The notes under the pieces: generated by a model
Told to the model about the DNA's origin: nothing
Databases searched by the model: none
The model's input: the letters and a program-made list of their open reading frames with translations, nothing else
In this document: one piece after another, positions 1-7,224 of the stretch
How the letters are laid out: each line of letters starts with the position of its first letter
Numbering within the stretch: position 1 is the first letter of the stretch
NCBI GenBank assembly: GCA_023441255.1
Contig: JAEZPW010000161.1
Span: 1 to 8,174, forward strand
Source of the DNA: Acidobacteriota bacterium
Lineage (GTDB): Bacteria > Acidobacteriota > Terriglobia > Terriglobales > Acidobacteriaceae
DNA length: 8,174 nucleotides
Direction: 5' to 3'
Made by a program: the position numbers and the translations under genes

Positions 1-183
1 GGGCAGCCGCGGTCCCGACGCGCTGGCGCTCGCCCGGACGCAGAATCCCTACCTCGCCGCCCTCCCCGCCGAGGCGGGCGTGCCGGGGGCGGTCCCGTCC
101 CAGCCGAAGAGCGACATCCCCCCCCCCCCCCCCCCGGCCCGGGCCCCCCCCCCGCCCCCACAACTCCCAATTACCCACACCCA
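1..183. other. Low-complexity, probably artefactual contig end
   Basis: This stretch holds no gene I can support. Cytosine runs occupy 118-135 (18 C), 144-153 (10 C) and 155-159, and bases 160-183 are almost free of G. The first 117 bases are very GC-rich. One frame stays open from base 2 to a TAA at 185-187 and could encode the tail of a protein (it reads PDALALARTQNPYLAALPAE), but its last third is just polyproline from the C runs. I recognise no family. The likeliest reading is a misassembled or low-quality end; a genuine C-rich spacer after a partial gene is the alternative. Confidence 0.6.
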
Positions 184-2100
184 CTAAGAAGCGCGCTCCA
201 TGGCGATCGGCAATCTGCGCTGGCTGAAAACGAAGAACTTTGCGCGCAACGGTTTCGCCGTCACGGGCCAATGCGCCTGGTCGCGATAGCGGCGCAGCAC
301 ATCGAGGTAGTAGATGCGGCGTTCCCACGCGGGCACGTCGGCTCCCCGACCTATCTGCTCGTTGAGCTCGGCGAGCGCGCGCTTCATGGTCCCGGCGTTC
401 TGGCGGCTGCCGTGAATGAACGCGACACCCTTTTCCCCGGCTTTCGCGATTCGTTCACACGCCCATAGCTCGAAGTCCGCTTCGTCGCGTTCCTTGCCTA
501 TGGGCAGGTCGAGGCTCTCGGCCGAGCGAAGGATGCGCGTCATCCCGGCTTCGTTCAGCGCCTTCATCTCCAGGAAAAGTTCCTGGCGCATCGGTTCGAG
601 ATCTTCCCGGAGGCTGCCTTCGAAATACAGGCGATCGAGGCAGGAGAGCAAGCGTGCCGATCTGCCGCGTATCGTGGCTTCGGCGTCATTTCTTTCCTTA
701 TTTATCTTGTCGAGGTTCTCCTCAAGGAAGGGTCCCTCGTGTCCCATCTTGTCGATCAGGCGCAGCACCTGTGCTCCGCCGATGCCGATGCCGTCAACGC
801 CCGTGTAGACGGCGGCGGCGATGTGGCCCTTGCCGATCACGAAGCCGCCCGAGAAGTAGGTGGTGAGTCCGCGTTCGTGGGCGGTGTGAACGAGCGTCAA
901 CGCTTCCTCGTGACCAAGCTGGTCCATGACGCAAACCGAAGGATAAATGTCTCCGGCGCCGTCCCAGGTGACCTTGTCCCAGCCGGCACTGGTGGCAACG
1001 TCGATTCCGAGCAGACCGATTTCGAGCTTGTTGTTGACGATCTTCGTCTGCGACGGATGCCGGTCATCGACATAGTCGCGGTTCAGGTTGAACGCCACGG
1101 AAAGCGCCTGCCGCGGGTAGTTGCGCAGGGTCATCAGGCGATTGAGATAGGCGATGGCCTCGCTGATGGTCAGCGGATCGATAGCCAGCTTTATCTCCGC
1201 AGCCCCCATGGCGAAAAACGCGGTCGCGGCAGCCGAAGTGAGATTCGCTGCCTTCAACAGGTCGAAAGCCCCTGAATATTCGCACAGAGGCCGCCCCAGA
1301 TACGCGGTCACAGGAGCCAGATCGCCGACGCAGGCACGCGTGATCGTGAAGTCCACGATGTTCGGGACGCGATAGGACTCGATCTCCTTGCGAGTGCGGC
1401 CGAGTCTTTCCAGGTGCTCCACATGTACGTAGTTGGTTTCGAAGAACGAGCGCTTCATGACCGTGGCCTGGCGATGTCCTCGGCCGGGGTCGGTCAAAGA
1501 AAGGTGCGTGTGCGCTCGCCCGATGCCCGGAATGGCGTGGGAGCGATACGGGATGTCGAGTTGGCCGCCATCGACCGGCAGGAGGTCGAGGAAAAGGAAG
1601 AAAGCGAAGTGATCAGTCAGGTTCAGGGGATGGAAGATGAGGTCATCCCGGTTTTGAATGCTGACCATCATGCTGCGAAATGCCGCCTGGAAGCTTTCGC
1701 CCGCTTCGGGACTCCAGGAGAGGTAAGTCCAGTCATCGGAGAACAAAAAGACACCCTTTGACTCCGGGTACTCTCCTGTACGAGTCAGCAGATCGACGTA
1801 TTTCTCGCGCGAGTCTTCATCGAGAACGGACTGCAATTCCTGGAGCACATTCCGCGCCTGATCCGGAGAGGTCAGCTTGTACTCCTGTTCTTCCTTCAGC
1901 AGCAGGCTGAAGGAGGAAAGGATTTCGTCATTCGTGACGTAGCACCGCTCCTCGAATGTCATCAGGTCATCGGGACATTTCCATTCTTTAAGTTTCTTGG
2001 CTTCGGCGAAGACACGGCCGCGACGGTGGTCCAGGTAGAGTTGCAGGAACACTGACTTGAACCAGTTCTGGGTGATGTACACACGGTTGCGATTAGCCAT
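184..2100 (-). CDS. Uncharacterised 638-aa protein, possible TIM-barrel core
   Basis: I do not recognise a named family. The ATG is supported by GGAG (minus strand, at 2108-2111) 7 nt upstream. There is no signal peptide or membrane segment, so it is probably cytoplasmic. The N-terminal ~240 residues are charged and mostly helical in appearance, with a His-containing stretch near 188-210 (RAHTHLSL). Residues ~247-450 alternate short hydrophobic strands with helices: VDFTITRA (249-256), EIKLAIDP (302-309), LSVAFNLN (333-340), LEIGLLGIDVA (359-369), TTYFSGGF (413-420) and GVDGIGIGGA (434-443). The last two resemble the strand 7/8 phosphate-binding loops of TIM-barrel enzymes such as HisA, ThiG or NanE. 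That is inference from pattern only. Residues ~455-638 are charged and helical, ending in a basic tail. The stop at 184-186 touches the suspect contig end, so the true C-terminus is uncertain. No neighbour suggests a pathway; the next gene is divergent. Confidence 0.82.
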   Translation of the reverse strand: MANRNRVYITQNWFKSVFLQLYLDHRRGRVFAEAKKLKEWKCPDDLMTFEERCYVTNDEILSSFSLLLKEEQEYKLTSPDQARNVLQELQSVLDEDSREKYVDLLTRTGEYPESKGVFLFSDDWTYLSWSPEAGESFQAAFRSMMVSIQNRDDLIFHPLNLTDHFAFFLFLDLLPVDGGQLDIPYRSHAIPGIGRAHTHLSLTDPGRGHRQATVMKRSFFETNYVHVEHLERLGRTRKEIESYRVPNIVDFTITRACVGDLAPVTAYLGRPLCEYSGAFDLLKAANLTSAAATAFFAMGAAEIKLAIDPLTISEAIAYLNRLMTLRNYPRQALSVAFNLNRDYVDDRHPSQTKIVNNKLEIGLLGIDVATSAGWDKVTWDGAGDIYPSVCVMDQLGHEEALTLVHTAHERGLTTYFSGGFVIGKGHIAAAVYTGVDGIGIGGAQVLRLIDKMGHEGPFLEENLDKINKERNDAEATIRGRSARLLSCLDRLYFEGSLREDLEPMRQELFLEMKALNEAGMTRILRSAESLDLPIGKERDEADFELWACERIAKAGEKGVAFIHGSRQNAGTMKRALAELNEQIGRGADVPAWERRIYYLDVLRRYRDQAHWPVTAKPLRAKFFVFSQRRLPIAMERAS

Positions 2101-2353
2101 GAGTCAACTCCAAGTCGATCGCTCGTTCCCGCAAGGGGCGGGCGCGATTCTGTCAGTCGAGAAGAAATCCTGCGGACGGGGCCCTGATCTTCGACGATGC
2201 TCGCCGAGAAGGCGAGTTGCACTTGTCAGAGGAGGGTGACACCTTGCCGGGTTGTCCAGTGTGTTGGCTAGATGAAAAGTTTGCCGGCGACCCGACAGGG
2301 CGCGTTCGGCATCGAAGAAGCTCGACATCAGCTCACCCGCAAGAGAGGCCGCC
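2101..2353. other. Divergent intergenic spacer
   Basis: This spacer separates two divergently transcribed genes, so promoters for both should lie here. I could not find a convincing -35/-10 pair on either strand. It contains a perfect 6-bp inverted repeat, CTCGCC (2200-2205) and GGCGAG (2211-2216), around a 5-nt loop. No T-run follows it on either strand, so it is not a clear terminator; it could be an operator or chance in GC-rich DNA. Confidence 0.5.
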
Positions 2354-3367
2354 ATGAAAGCTGTCGGTTACAAGACACCCTCGCCTATTGAGAAGCCGGA
2401 ATCGCTCATAGATCTGCAACTTCCGGTTCCAAATGCTACAGGCCGCGATCTCCAGGTCGAAGTCAGGGCAGTATCCGTTAACCCCGCAGACGTAAAAGTG
2501 CGTGCAACCGCCAAGCCGGACGGAACCGAGTACAAAATCCTCGGCTATGACGCCGCCGGAGTGGTGACGCAGGTGGGGCCGGAAGCGTCGCTGTTCAAGC
2601 CGGGAGACGAGGTCTATTACGCAGGATCTCTGGCGCGCCCGGGAACGAACGCGCAATTCCACCTGGTCGACGAGCGCATCGTCGGCAAAAAGCCGCAGAC
2701 ACTCAGCTTTGCCGAAGCCGCGGCCATGCCGCTGACGACCCTGACGGCCTGGGAATTGCTGTTCGACCGCTTCGGAGTGCAACGAGGAAGCGAACGCAAT
2801 GGCGGGAGCCTGCTGATCATCGGGGGCGCAGGCGGGGTGGGGTCGATGCTCATTCAACTGGCGCGCAAGCTGACCGCGCTGAGGGTGATCGCAACGGCAT
2901 CGCGTCCCGAAACAAAGCAGTGGTGTCAGGAGCTGGGCGCGCACGACGTCATCGATCACAGCACTTCCCTCGCCGGCCAGATGCGAGCGCTGGGCGTGCC
3001 CGAGGCTGAGTACGTGGCCAGCATCACGGCAACCGACAAACACTATCCCGCGCTGGTGGAAGTGCTCGCGCCGCAGGGAAAGTTCGGGCTCATCGACGAT
3101 CCACCAACACTGGATGCCAAGCCCTTGAAACGTAAGTCGGCCGCGCTAGTGTGGGAGTTCATGTTCACGCGTCCGCTGTTCGCGACCCCCGACATGATCG
3201 AGCAGCACCGGATACTGAACGAAGTCTCCGTGCTGGTGGACGGCGGCACGGTCCGCACGACGGCTGCTTCGTCGTTCGGGAACATCAATGCGGCGAACTT
3301 GAAAAAGGCTCACGCGCTGGTGGAGAGCGGGAAGTCCAGGGGCAAGGTGGTGCTGGAAGGATTTTGA
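2354..3367 (+). CDS. Zinc-type alcohol dehydrogenase-like / quinone oxidoreductase (MDR family)
   Basis: This 337-residue protein has the two-domain layout of medium-chain dehydrogenases/reductases. It has a GroES-like N-terminal domain (residues ~1-125, with GYDAAGVV at 64-71 and FKPGDEVYYAG at 81-91), then a Rossmann domain whose nucleotide-binding loop is GGAGGVGS (157-164). The C-terminus closes with ESGKSRGKVVL (324-334), typical of the family. It lacks the cysteine/histidine ligand set for catalytic or structural zinc. It is therefore expected to be a zinc-independent NAD(P)H-dependent reductase of quinones or enones, close to the subgroup often annotated 'zinc-binding alcohol dehydrogenase family protein'. 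The substrate cannot be read from sequence. The start is fixed by AGAGAGG (2342-2348) 5 nt before the ATG and by the family-typical beginning MKAVGY. Length is normal for the family. It stands alone, divergent from the gene to its left. Confidence 0.93.
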   Translation: MKAVGYKTPSPIEKPESLIDLQLPVPNATGRDLQVEVRAVSVNPADVKVRATAKPDGTEYKILGYDAAGVVTQVGPEASLFKPGDEVYYAGSLARPGTNAQFHLVDERIVGKKPQTLSFAEAAAMPLTTLTAWELLFDRFGVQRGSERNGGSLLIIGGAGGVGSMLIQLARKLTALRVIATASRPETKQWCQELGAHDVIDHSTSLAGQMRALGVPEAEYVASITATDKHYPALVEVLAPQGKFGLIDDPPTLDAKPLKRKSAALVWEFMFTRPLFATPDMIEQHRILNEVSVLVDGGTVRTTAASSFGNINAANLKKAHALVESGKSRGKVVLEGF

Positions 3368-3384
3368 CACCGGACCACATTTGG

Positions 3385-3396
3385 GACGTTAACGTC
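3385..3396. repeat. 12-bp perfect palindrome after the oxidoreductase gene
   Basis: GACGTTAACGTC is a perfect palindrome 17 bp after the stop codon. It is followed by a 10-bp direct repeat, TGAACGTTGC, at 3406-3415 and 3420-3429. No T-run follows, so it does not look like an intrinsic terminator. It may be a protein-binding site or part of the repeat-rich spacer. Confidence 0.4.
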
Positions 3397-3453
3397 ACCT
3401 GTCCATGAACGTTGCACCTTGAACGTTGCTCTCGAACATCACCCTTGCACTAC

Positions 3454-3572
3454 CTGTTGTCATTCCGAGCGGAGCGAGGAATCTCTACCTTCAAGAAACA
3501 GTTGCGCGCAAGCCCGCGCGGTGTCGCGGCCGTAGGGATCCCTCGTCGCTACACTCCCCGGAATGACAACAG
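3454..3572. repeat. 119-bp imperfect inverted-repeat element
   Basis: The left arm opens with CTGTTGTCATTCCG (3454-3467) and its exact reverse complement closes the element at 3559-3572, giving 14 perfectly paired terminal bases. Inside these, the arms remain partly complementary: GCGAGGAATCTCTAC on the left against GTAGGGATCCCTCGTCGC on the right. The middle (about 3490-3530) holds GTTGCGCGCA, which recurs at 4369-4378 beside another copy of the arm. The arm (33 bp, 3457-3489) matches 4307-4339 at 29 of 33 positions. This is an interspersed, non-coding palindromic repeat resembling a REP/MITE-type element. Similar arms are, from memory, frequent in acidobacterial genomes. It sits between the oxidoreductase and rpiB and could fold into a long hairpin in RNA. 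Confidence 0.8.
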
Positions 3573-3630
3573 TGTTGGAGGGGACAGCGAGCTATTTGGC
3601 GTTTGGCGCGGGTTAGGTCGCACTTCTCGC

Positions 3631-3643
3631 TACAATAGTTGGC
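3631..3643 (+). promoter_or_regulatory. -10-like element placed for a leaderless rpiB mRNA
   Basis: TACAAT (3631-3636) matches the bacterial -10 consensus at 5 of 6 positions and lies only 7 nt before the rpiB ATG. No purine-rich Shine-Dalgarno is present between them. Transcription would then begin at or next to the start codon. No good -35 hexamer is seen at 16-19 bp; TTGGCG (3603-3608) is 22 bp away. The call is inferred from position and composition. Confidence 0.5.
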
Positions 3644-4108
3644 ATGAAGATCGCCATCGGATCGGATCACGCCGGCTTCGAACTGAAGGAAAAAGTCAAA
3701 CAGCACCTTCACGAGCAAGGTCTTGAGGTGGATGACCGCGGCACCGACTCGAGCGCCTCGGTGGACTACCCGGACTACGCACGCAAGGTCGGCGAGGAAG
3801 TCGCGGCGCGGCAGGCCGACTTCGGGATACTCGTGTGCGGCACCGGCATCGGCATGGCGCTGGCGGCCAACAAAGTCCCGGGCATACGGGCGGCGAACGT
3901 CACAACAGAATTCGAGGCACAGATGCTGCGCGAGCACAACGACGGCAATATCCTGACGCTCGGCGCGCGCGTGGTGGATGAGACGACGGCAGTGAAGCTG
4001 GTCGACAAATTTCTTTCCACGCAGTTCGCGGGCGGGCGGCACCAAAGGCGAGTGGACAAGATCATGGAGATCGAAGAGCTGAGGAATCGCAGATCTCAGA
4101 TCGGGTGA
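3644..4108 (+). CDS. rpiB: Ribose-5-phosphate isomerase B
   Basis: RpiB interconverts ribose 5-phosphate and ribulose 5-phosphate in the non-oxidative pentose phosphate pathway; some members of the RpiB/LacAB family act on allose 6-phosphate instead. This 154-residue cytoplasmic protein has the family landmarks in order: SDHAG (7-11), DYPDYA (41-46), the catalytic cysteine C65 followed by GTGIGM (66-71), the HND motif at H98-D100 (H98 being the expected acid/base), and the phosphate-binding basic stretch GRHQRRV (131-137). The ATG agrees with the family N-terminus (MKIAIGSDHAG). No Shine-Dalgarno precedes it; a -10-like TACAAT lies 7 nt upstream. The last eight residues are encoded by bases that belong to a short direct repeat running past the stop codon, so the tail is probably repeat-derived and dispensable. 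rpiB lies near glyA in other bacteria as well (for example Bacillus subtilis). Here a repeat-filled 353-bp gap separates them. Confidence 0.96.
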   Translation: MKIAIGSDHAGFELKEKVKQHLHEQGLEVDDRGTDSSASVDYPDYARKVGEEVAARQADFGILVCGTGIGMALAANKVPGIRAANVTTEFEAQMLREHNDGNILTLGARVVDETTAVKLVDKFLSTQFAGGRHQRRVDKIMEIEELRNRRSQIG

Positions 4109-4159
4109 TCGCAGATCGGAACGTCAGGATGGCAGATGGATGATGGTAGATGGATGATG
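4086..4159. repeat. Two sets of short direct repeats at the rpiB 3' end
   Basis: ATCGCAGATC occurs at 4086-4095, within rpiB, and again at 4108-4117, past the stop codon. The related CAGATCGG occurs at 4097-4104 and 4112-4119. Shortly after, AGATGGATGATG occurs at 4134-4145 and 4148-4159, a tandem pair with a 14-bp period. These look like expansion products of simple sequence rather than protein-binding sites. Confidence 0.75.
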
Positions 4160-4214
4160 TGTGCTCAGCGCAGGCTCCAGGCAGGCGGTGGGAAGTCTCG
4201 GAGGGTGCAAAGAA

Positions 4215-4367
4215 CGCTTTGTCATTCCGAGCATGCCTGCTCTCGCGACTTGTCATGAGCCCGTCTGTTCCAGCCGCTCTGCAATGAGCGCCTCTGCTCC
4301 CTCGCTTTGTCATGCCGAGCGCAGCGAGGAACCCCTACCCGCATCATGAATATTGGGGTCGTAGGGG
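4215..4367. repeat. Further copies of the interspersed repeat arm
   Basis: CGCTTTGTCATTCCGAGC (4215-4232) recurs with one mismatch at 4303-4320, 88 bp downstream. A shorter degenerate piece, CTTGTCATGAGC, lies between them at about 4249-4260. The second full copy continues as GCAGCGAGGAACCCCTACC to 4339. The 33-bp stretch 4307-4339 matches 3457-3489 at 29 of 33 positions. CCCCTAC (4332-4338) pairs with GTAGGGG (4361-4367), so this copy also has an inverted partner, with a shorter interior than the copy before rpiB. GTTGCGCGCA follows at 4369-4378, as it does inside the first element. Confidence 0.75.
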
Positions 4368-4400
4368 CGTTGCGCGCAGACGTTGAGGCGCAAACCGCGC

Positions 4401-4429
4401 TTGGCATCCCGGGCTACCCGGCGTAAGCT
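4401..4429 (+). promoter_or_regulatory. Candidate glyA promoter
   Basis: TTGGCA (4401-4406; 5 of 6 to the -35 consensus) and TAAGCT (4424-4429; fits TAnnnT, 3 of 6 to the -10 consensus) are separated by exactly 17 bp. They would give a leader of roughly 25 nt containing the GGAG ribosome-binding site. The -10 is weak, so this is a candidate only. Confidence 0.35.
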
Positions 4430-4461
4430 TTAGAGTTCCTACCATCTCCTGGAGTGATTCC

Positions 4462-5751
<1,290 letters not shown>

Positions 5752-5783
5752 CAACCAGTCTCCAGGCATTGGAACGGATCGGG

Positions 5784-5810
5784 GGCAGGGCATTCAGCTC
5801 TGCCTCTTTT
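5784..5810 (+). terminator. Intrinsic terminator of glyA
   Basis: GGCAGGGC (5784-5791) pairs with GCTCTGCC (5797-5804), giving an 8-bp stem with one G-U pair and an ATTCA loop. TCTTTT follows directly. It lies 32 bp after the glyA stop and fits a Rho-independent terminator well. Confidence 0.8.
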
Positions 5811-5888
5811 GATTTGTAGTCGCACAGACTCGCGACCGATTGATCATCGCAATCATGTTGTATTGACTCGCGTCGTTGCCGGGTGTCG

Positions 5889-5900
5889 TAAAATGCAAGT
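5889..5900 (+). promoter_or_regulatory. -10-like element placed for a leaderless glycosyltransferase mRNA
   Basis: TAAAAT (5889-5894; 5 of 6 to the -10 consensus) ends 6 nt before the GTG start, and no Shine-Dalgarno lies upstream of that start. TTGACT (5863-5868; 5 of 6 to the -35 consensus) is present, but with a 20-bp spacer, longer than usual. Transcription would be expected to start at or near the GTG. Confidence 0.5.
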
Positions 5901-7103
5901 GTGCGCATCGGCATCGACATCCGGGACATCACCGACTTCGGTGTCGGAACGTATATACGCAACATCGTGCGCAGCATGTTGCGGCTGGACCACGAGAACG
6001 AGTTCTTTCTCATCGGCGATCCCGACCGCGTCCGCGAGATTGGTGAGCTGCCGCCGAACTTTCATCCCGTCGCGTTCGGGGGTGACGAGAACTCGGCAAC
6101 CACTTACCTGAAGTTCCGCCAGGTCCTGCGGCAGCACGCGTGCGACCTTGTCCACATACCCCACCTGATCTCGGTGCCGCAGTACCTGCCCTGCCCCTAC
6201 ATCATTACGGTCCACGACCTGCTCGATTACATGTACCGGTCGCACAACGGATCGGCCATGAGGCGGGCCGTACACTTCTACTGCACGAAGCGGGTACTGA
6301 GCCGGGCGGCTCGGATATTCGCCGTGTCGAATTTCACCAAGAAAGACGTTGAGCGGCTGTTCGGCATTCCTGGCGACGCCGTCCAGGTGGTGTACAACGC
6401 CATCGACGAGCGTTTTCGCCGGGGGCATACCGGCGAGGCCGACCGGCAGTTCATCGCCGAACGCTACCAGGTGAGCTACCCCTTCATCCTTTATACCGGC
6501 CGCATCAGCCCGCACAAGAACGTGGTACGCATCATCGAGGCGTTTTCGGCGCTGAAGGCGGAGTTGCAGAAAGAGGACCGCTTCACAGACTTGAAGCTGA
6601 TCATTATCGGCGACGAGATCTCCAGCCACCCGGACTTGCGCCGTACCGTGGTGCGCAGCGGCGTGGAGAACGAAGTGAGGTTCCTCGGCTTCGTGCCCAT
6701 TGACGTGCTGCGCATCTTCTACGACACGGCCAAGGTGTTCATTTTTCCTTCGCTGTACGAGGGCTTCGGCTTGCCACCCCTGGAGGCGATGGCGCACGGT
6801 ACCCCGGTCGTGACTTCCAACACTTCTTCCCTGCCCGAGGTGGTGGGCAGCGCGGCGGTGCTGGTGAATCCCGAGAACATCTTCGACATCATGCGCGCGC
6901 TGCACCGGGTGCTGGTCGACCAGTCTCTGCGCGAGCGGCTGAAGCAGCGCGGGTATGAACAGGCGGCACGCTACTCCTGGGACGCCTCCGTGCAGCGAAT
7001 CCTGCAGGCTTATCGAGAAGTGGCGGGCGCGAGGTGCGCAGAACCGGTCCAAACCGGCGCGCCAGTGCCGGAGAGAAAACAGGCCGGCCCAATGCAAAGC
7101 TGA
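5901..7103 (+). CDS. GT4-type (group 1) glycosyltransferase
   Basis: This 400-residue protein looks like a GT-B-fold retaining glycosyltransferase of the group 1 (CAZy GT4-like) kind, which moves a sugar from a nucleotide-sugar donor to a glycan, lipid or small acceptor. The N-terminal acceptor domain starts with MRIGIDIRD and the glycine loop FGVGTYIRNI (13-22), with a candidate active-site histidine in ITVHDL (H105). The C-terminal donor domain has LYTGRISPHKN (197-207; R201 and K206 are the expected donor-phosphate contacts), VRFLGFVP (259-266) and the E-x7-E signature YEGFGLPPLE (E287 and E295). A polar tail of about 25 residues, rich in Pro and Gln, ends the protein. There is no signal peptide, so it is cytosolic or membrane-peripheral. 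The GTG start is chosen because it gives the family-typical N-terminus; the nearby ATG at 5893 is out of frame. It stands alone, with no polysaccharide cluster in view, so the product glycan is unknown. Confidence 0.93.
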   Translation: MRIGIDIRDITDFGVGTYIRNIVRSMLRLDHENEFFLIGDPDRVREIGELPPNFHPVAFGGDENSATTYLKFRQVLRQHACDLVHIPHLISVPQYLPCPYIITVHDLLDYMYRSHNGSAMRRAVHFYCTKRVLSRAARIFAVSNFTKKDVERLFGIPGDAVQVVYNAIDERFRRGHTGEADRQFIAERYQVSYPFILYTGRISPHKNVVRIIEAFSALKAELQKEDRFTDLKLIIIGDEISSHPDLRRTVVRSGVENEVRFLGFVPIDVLRIFYDTAKVFIFPSLYEGFGLPPLEAMAHGTPVVTSNTSSLPEVVGSAAVLVNPENIFDIMRALHRVLVDQSLRERLKQRGYEQAARYSWDASVQRILQAYREVAGARCAEPVQTGAPVPERKQAGPMQS

Positions 7104-7196
7104 GTTGTTCCTTACCGCTTTTTACCTTCGTACTCGCAATCTTTCTACGCTTGTGCACAGCGGCCCCGCAATCGCCCGGCGGATTAAGGCCTACCC

Positions 7197-7213
7197 TTGG
7201 CACGTCATTTGCT
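7197..7213 (+). promoter_or_regulatory. Sigma-54 (RpoN) -24/-12 promoter
   Basis: TTGGCACG (7197-7204), four bases, then TTGCT (7209-7213) matches the sigma-54 consensus at every conserved position. The invariant GG (7199-7200) and GC (7211-7212) are exactly 10 bp apart. The predicted transcription start is about 7224, giving a leader of roughly 62 nt before the TTG start of the LolA-like gene. An 8-bp palindrome TGTGCACA (7152-7159) lies about 70 bp upstream of that start, a reasonable place for an activator site, but it may be chance. Confidence 0.7.
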
Positions 7214-7224
7214 TCTAACACCCC

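Larger units (their letters stand above)
4109..4461. other. 353-bp repeat-filled gap between rpiB and glyA
   Basis: I see no gene here. From left to right it holds short direct repeats (to 4159), about 55 bp of unassigned sequence, three stretches related to the interspersed repeat arm (4215-4367), a weak candidate glyA promoter (4401-4429), and the glyA Shine-Dalgarno (GGAG at 4451-4454). CCGGG/CCCGG (4409-4413 and 4417-4421) can form a small hairpin inside the promoter spacer. I found no riboswitch-like structure and no terminator for rpiB with a T-run. Confidence 0.6.

Noticed and set aside
739..1275. 178-aa plus-strand open frame inside the 638-aa gene
   Set aside because: It is opposite a longer frame that has a good Shine-Dalgarno and protein-like composition; no motif is seen.
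2244..2274. Possible -35/-10 pair (TTGCCG and TAGATG) before the oxidoreductase
   Set aside because: The -10 matches only three of six positions and the leader would be about 70 nt; too weak to list.
3412..3726. 104-aa plus-strand open frame across the repeat element
   Set aside because: It is mostly translated repeat sequence and runs into rpiB in another frame.
3491..4045. 184-aa minus-strand open frame over rpiB
   Set aside because: It runs through the palindromic repeat and antisense to rpiB, with Arg/His-rich composition typical of a shadow.
3454..4367. Possible CRISPR array from the recurring TTGTCATTCCGAGCG units
   Set aside because: Copies are few, unequal in length and irregularly spaced, with a gene between them and no cas genes. 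They fit an interspersed palindromic repeat instead.
4109..4461. Possible riboswitch before glyA
   Set aside because: The stretch is explained by repeats and a small hairpin; I see no conserved glycine, purine or folate riboswitch core.
5853..7097. 414-aa open frame on the minus strand
   Set aside because: It is antisense to the glycosyltransferase, whose motifs are clear. The minus-strand translation shows no family pattern and would overlap the proposed promoter.
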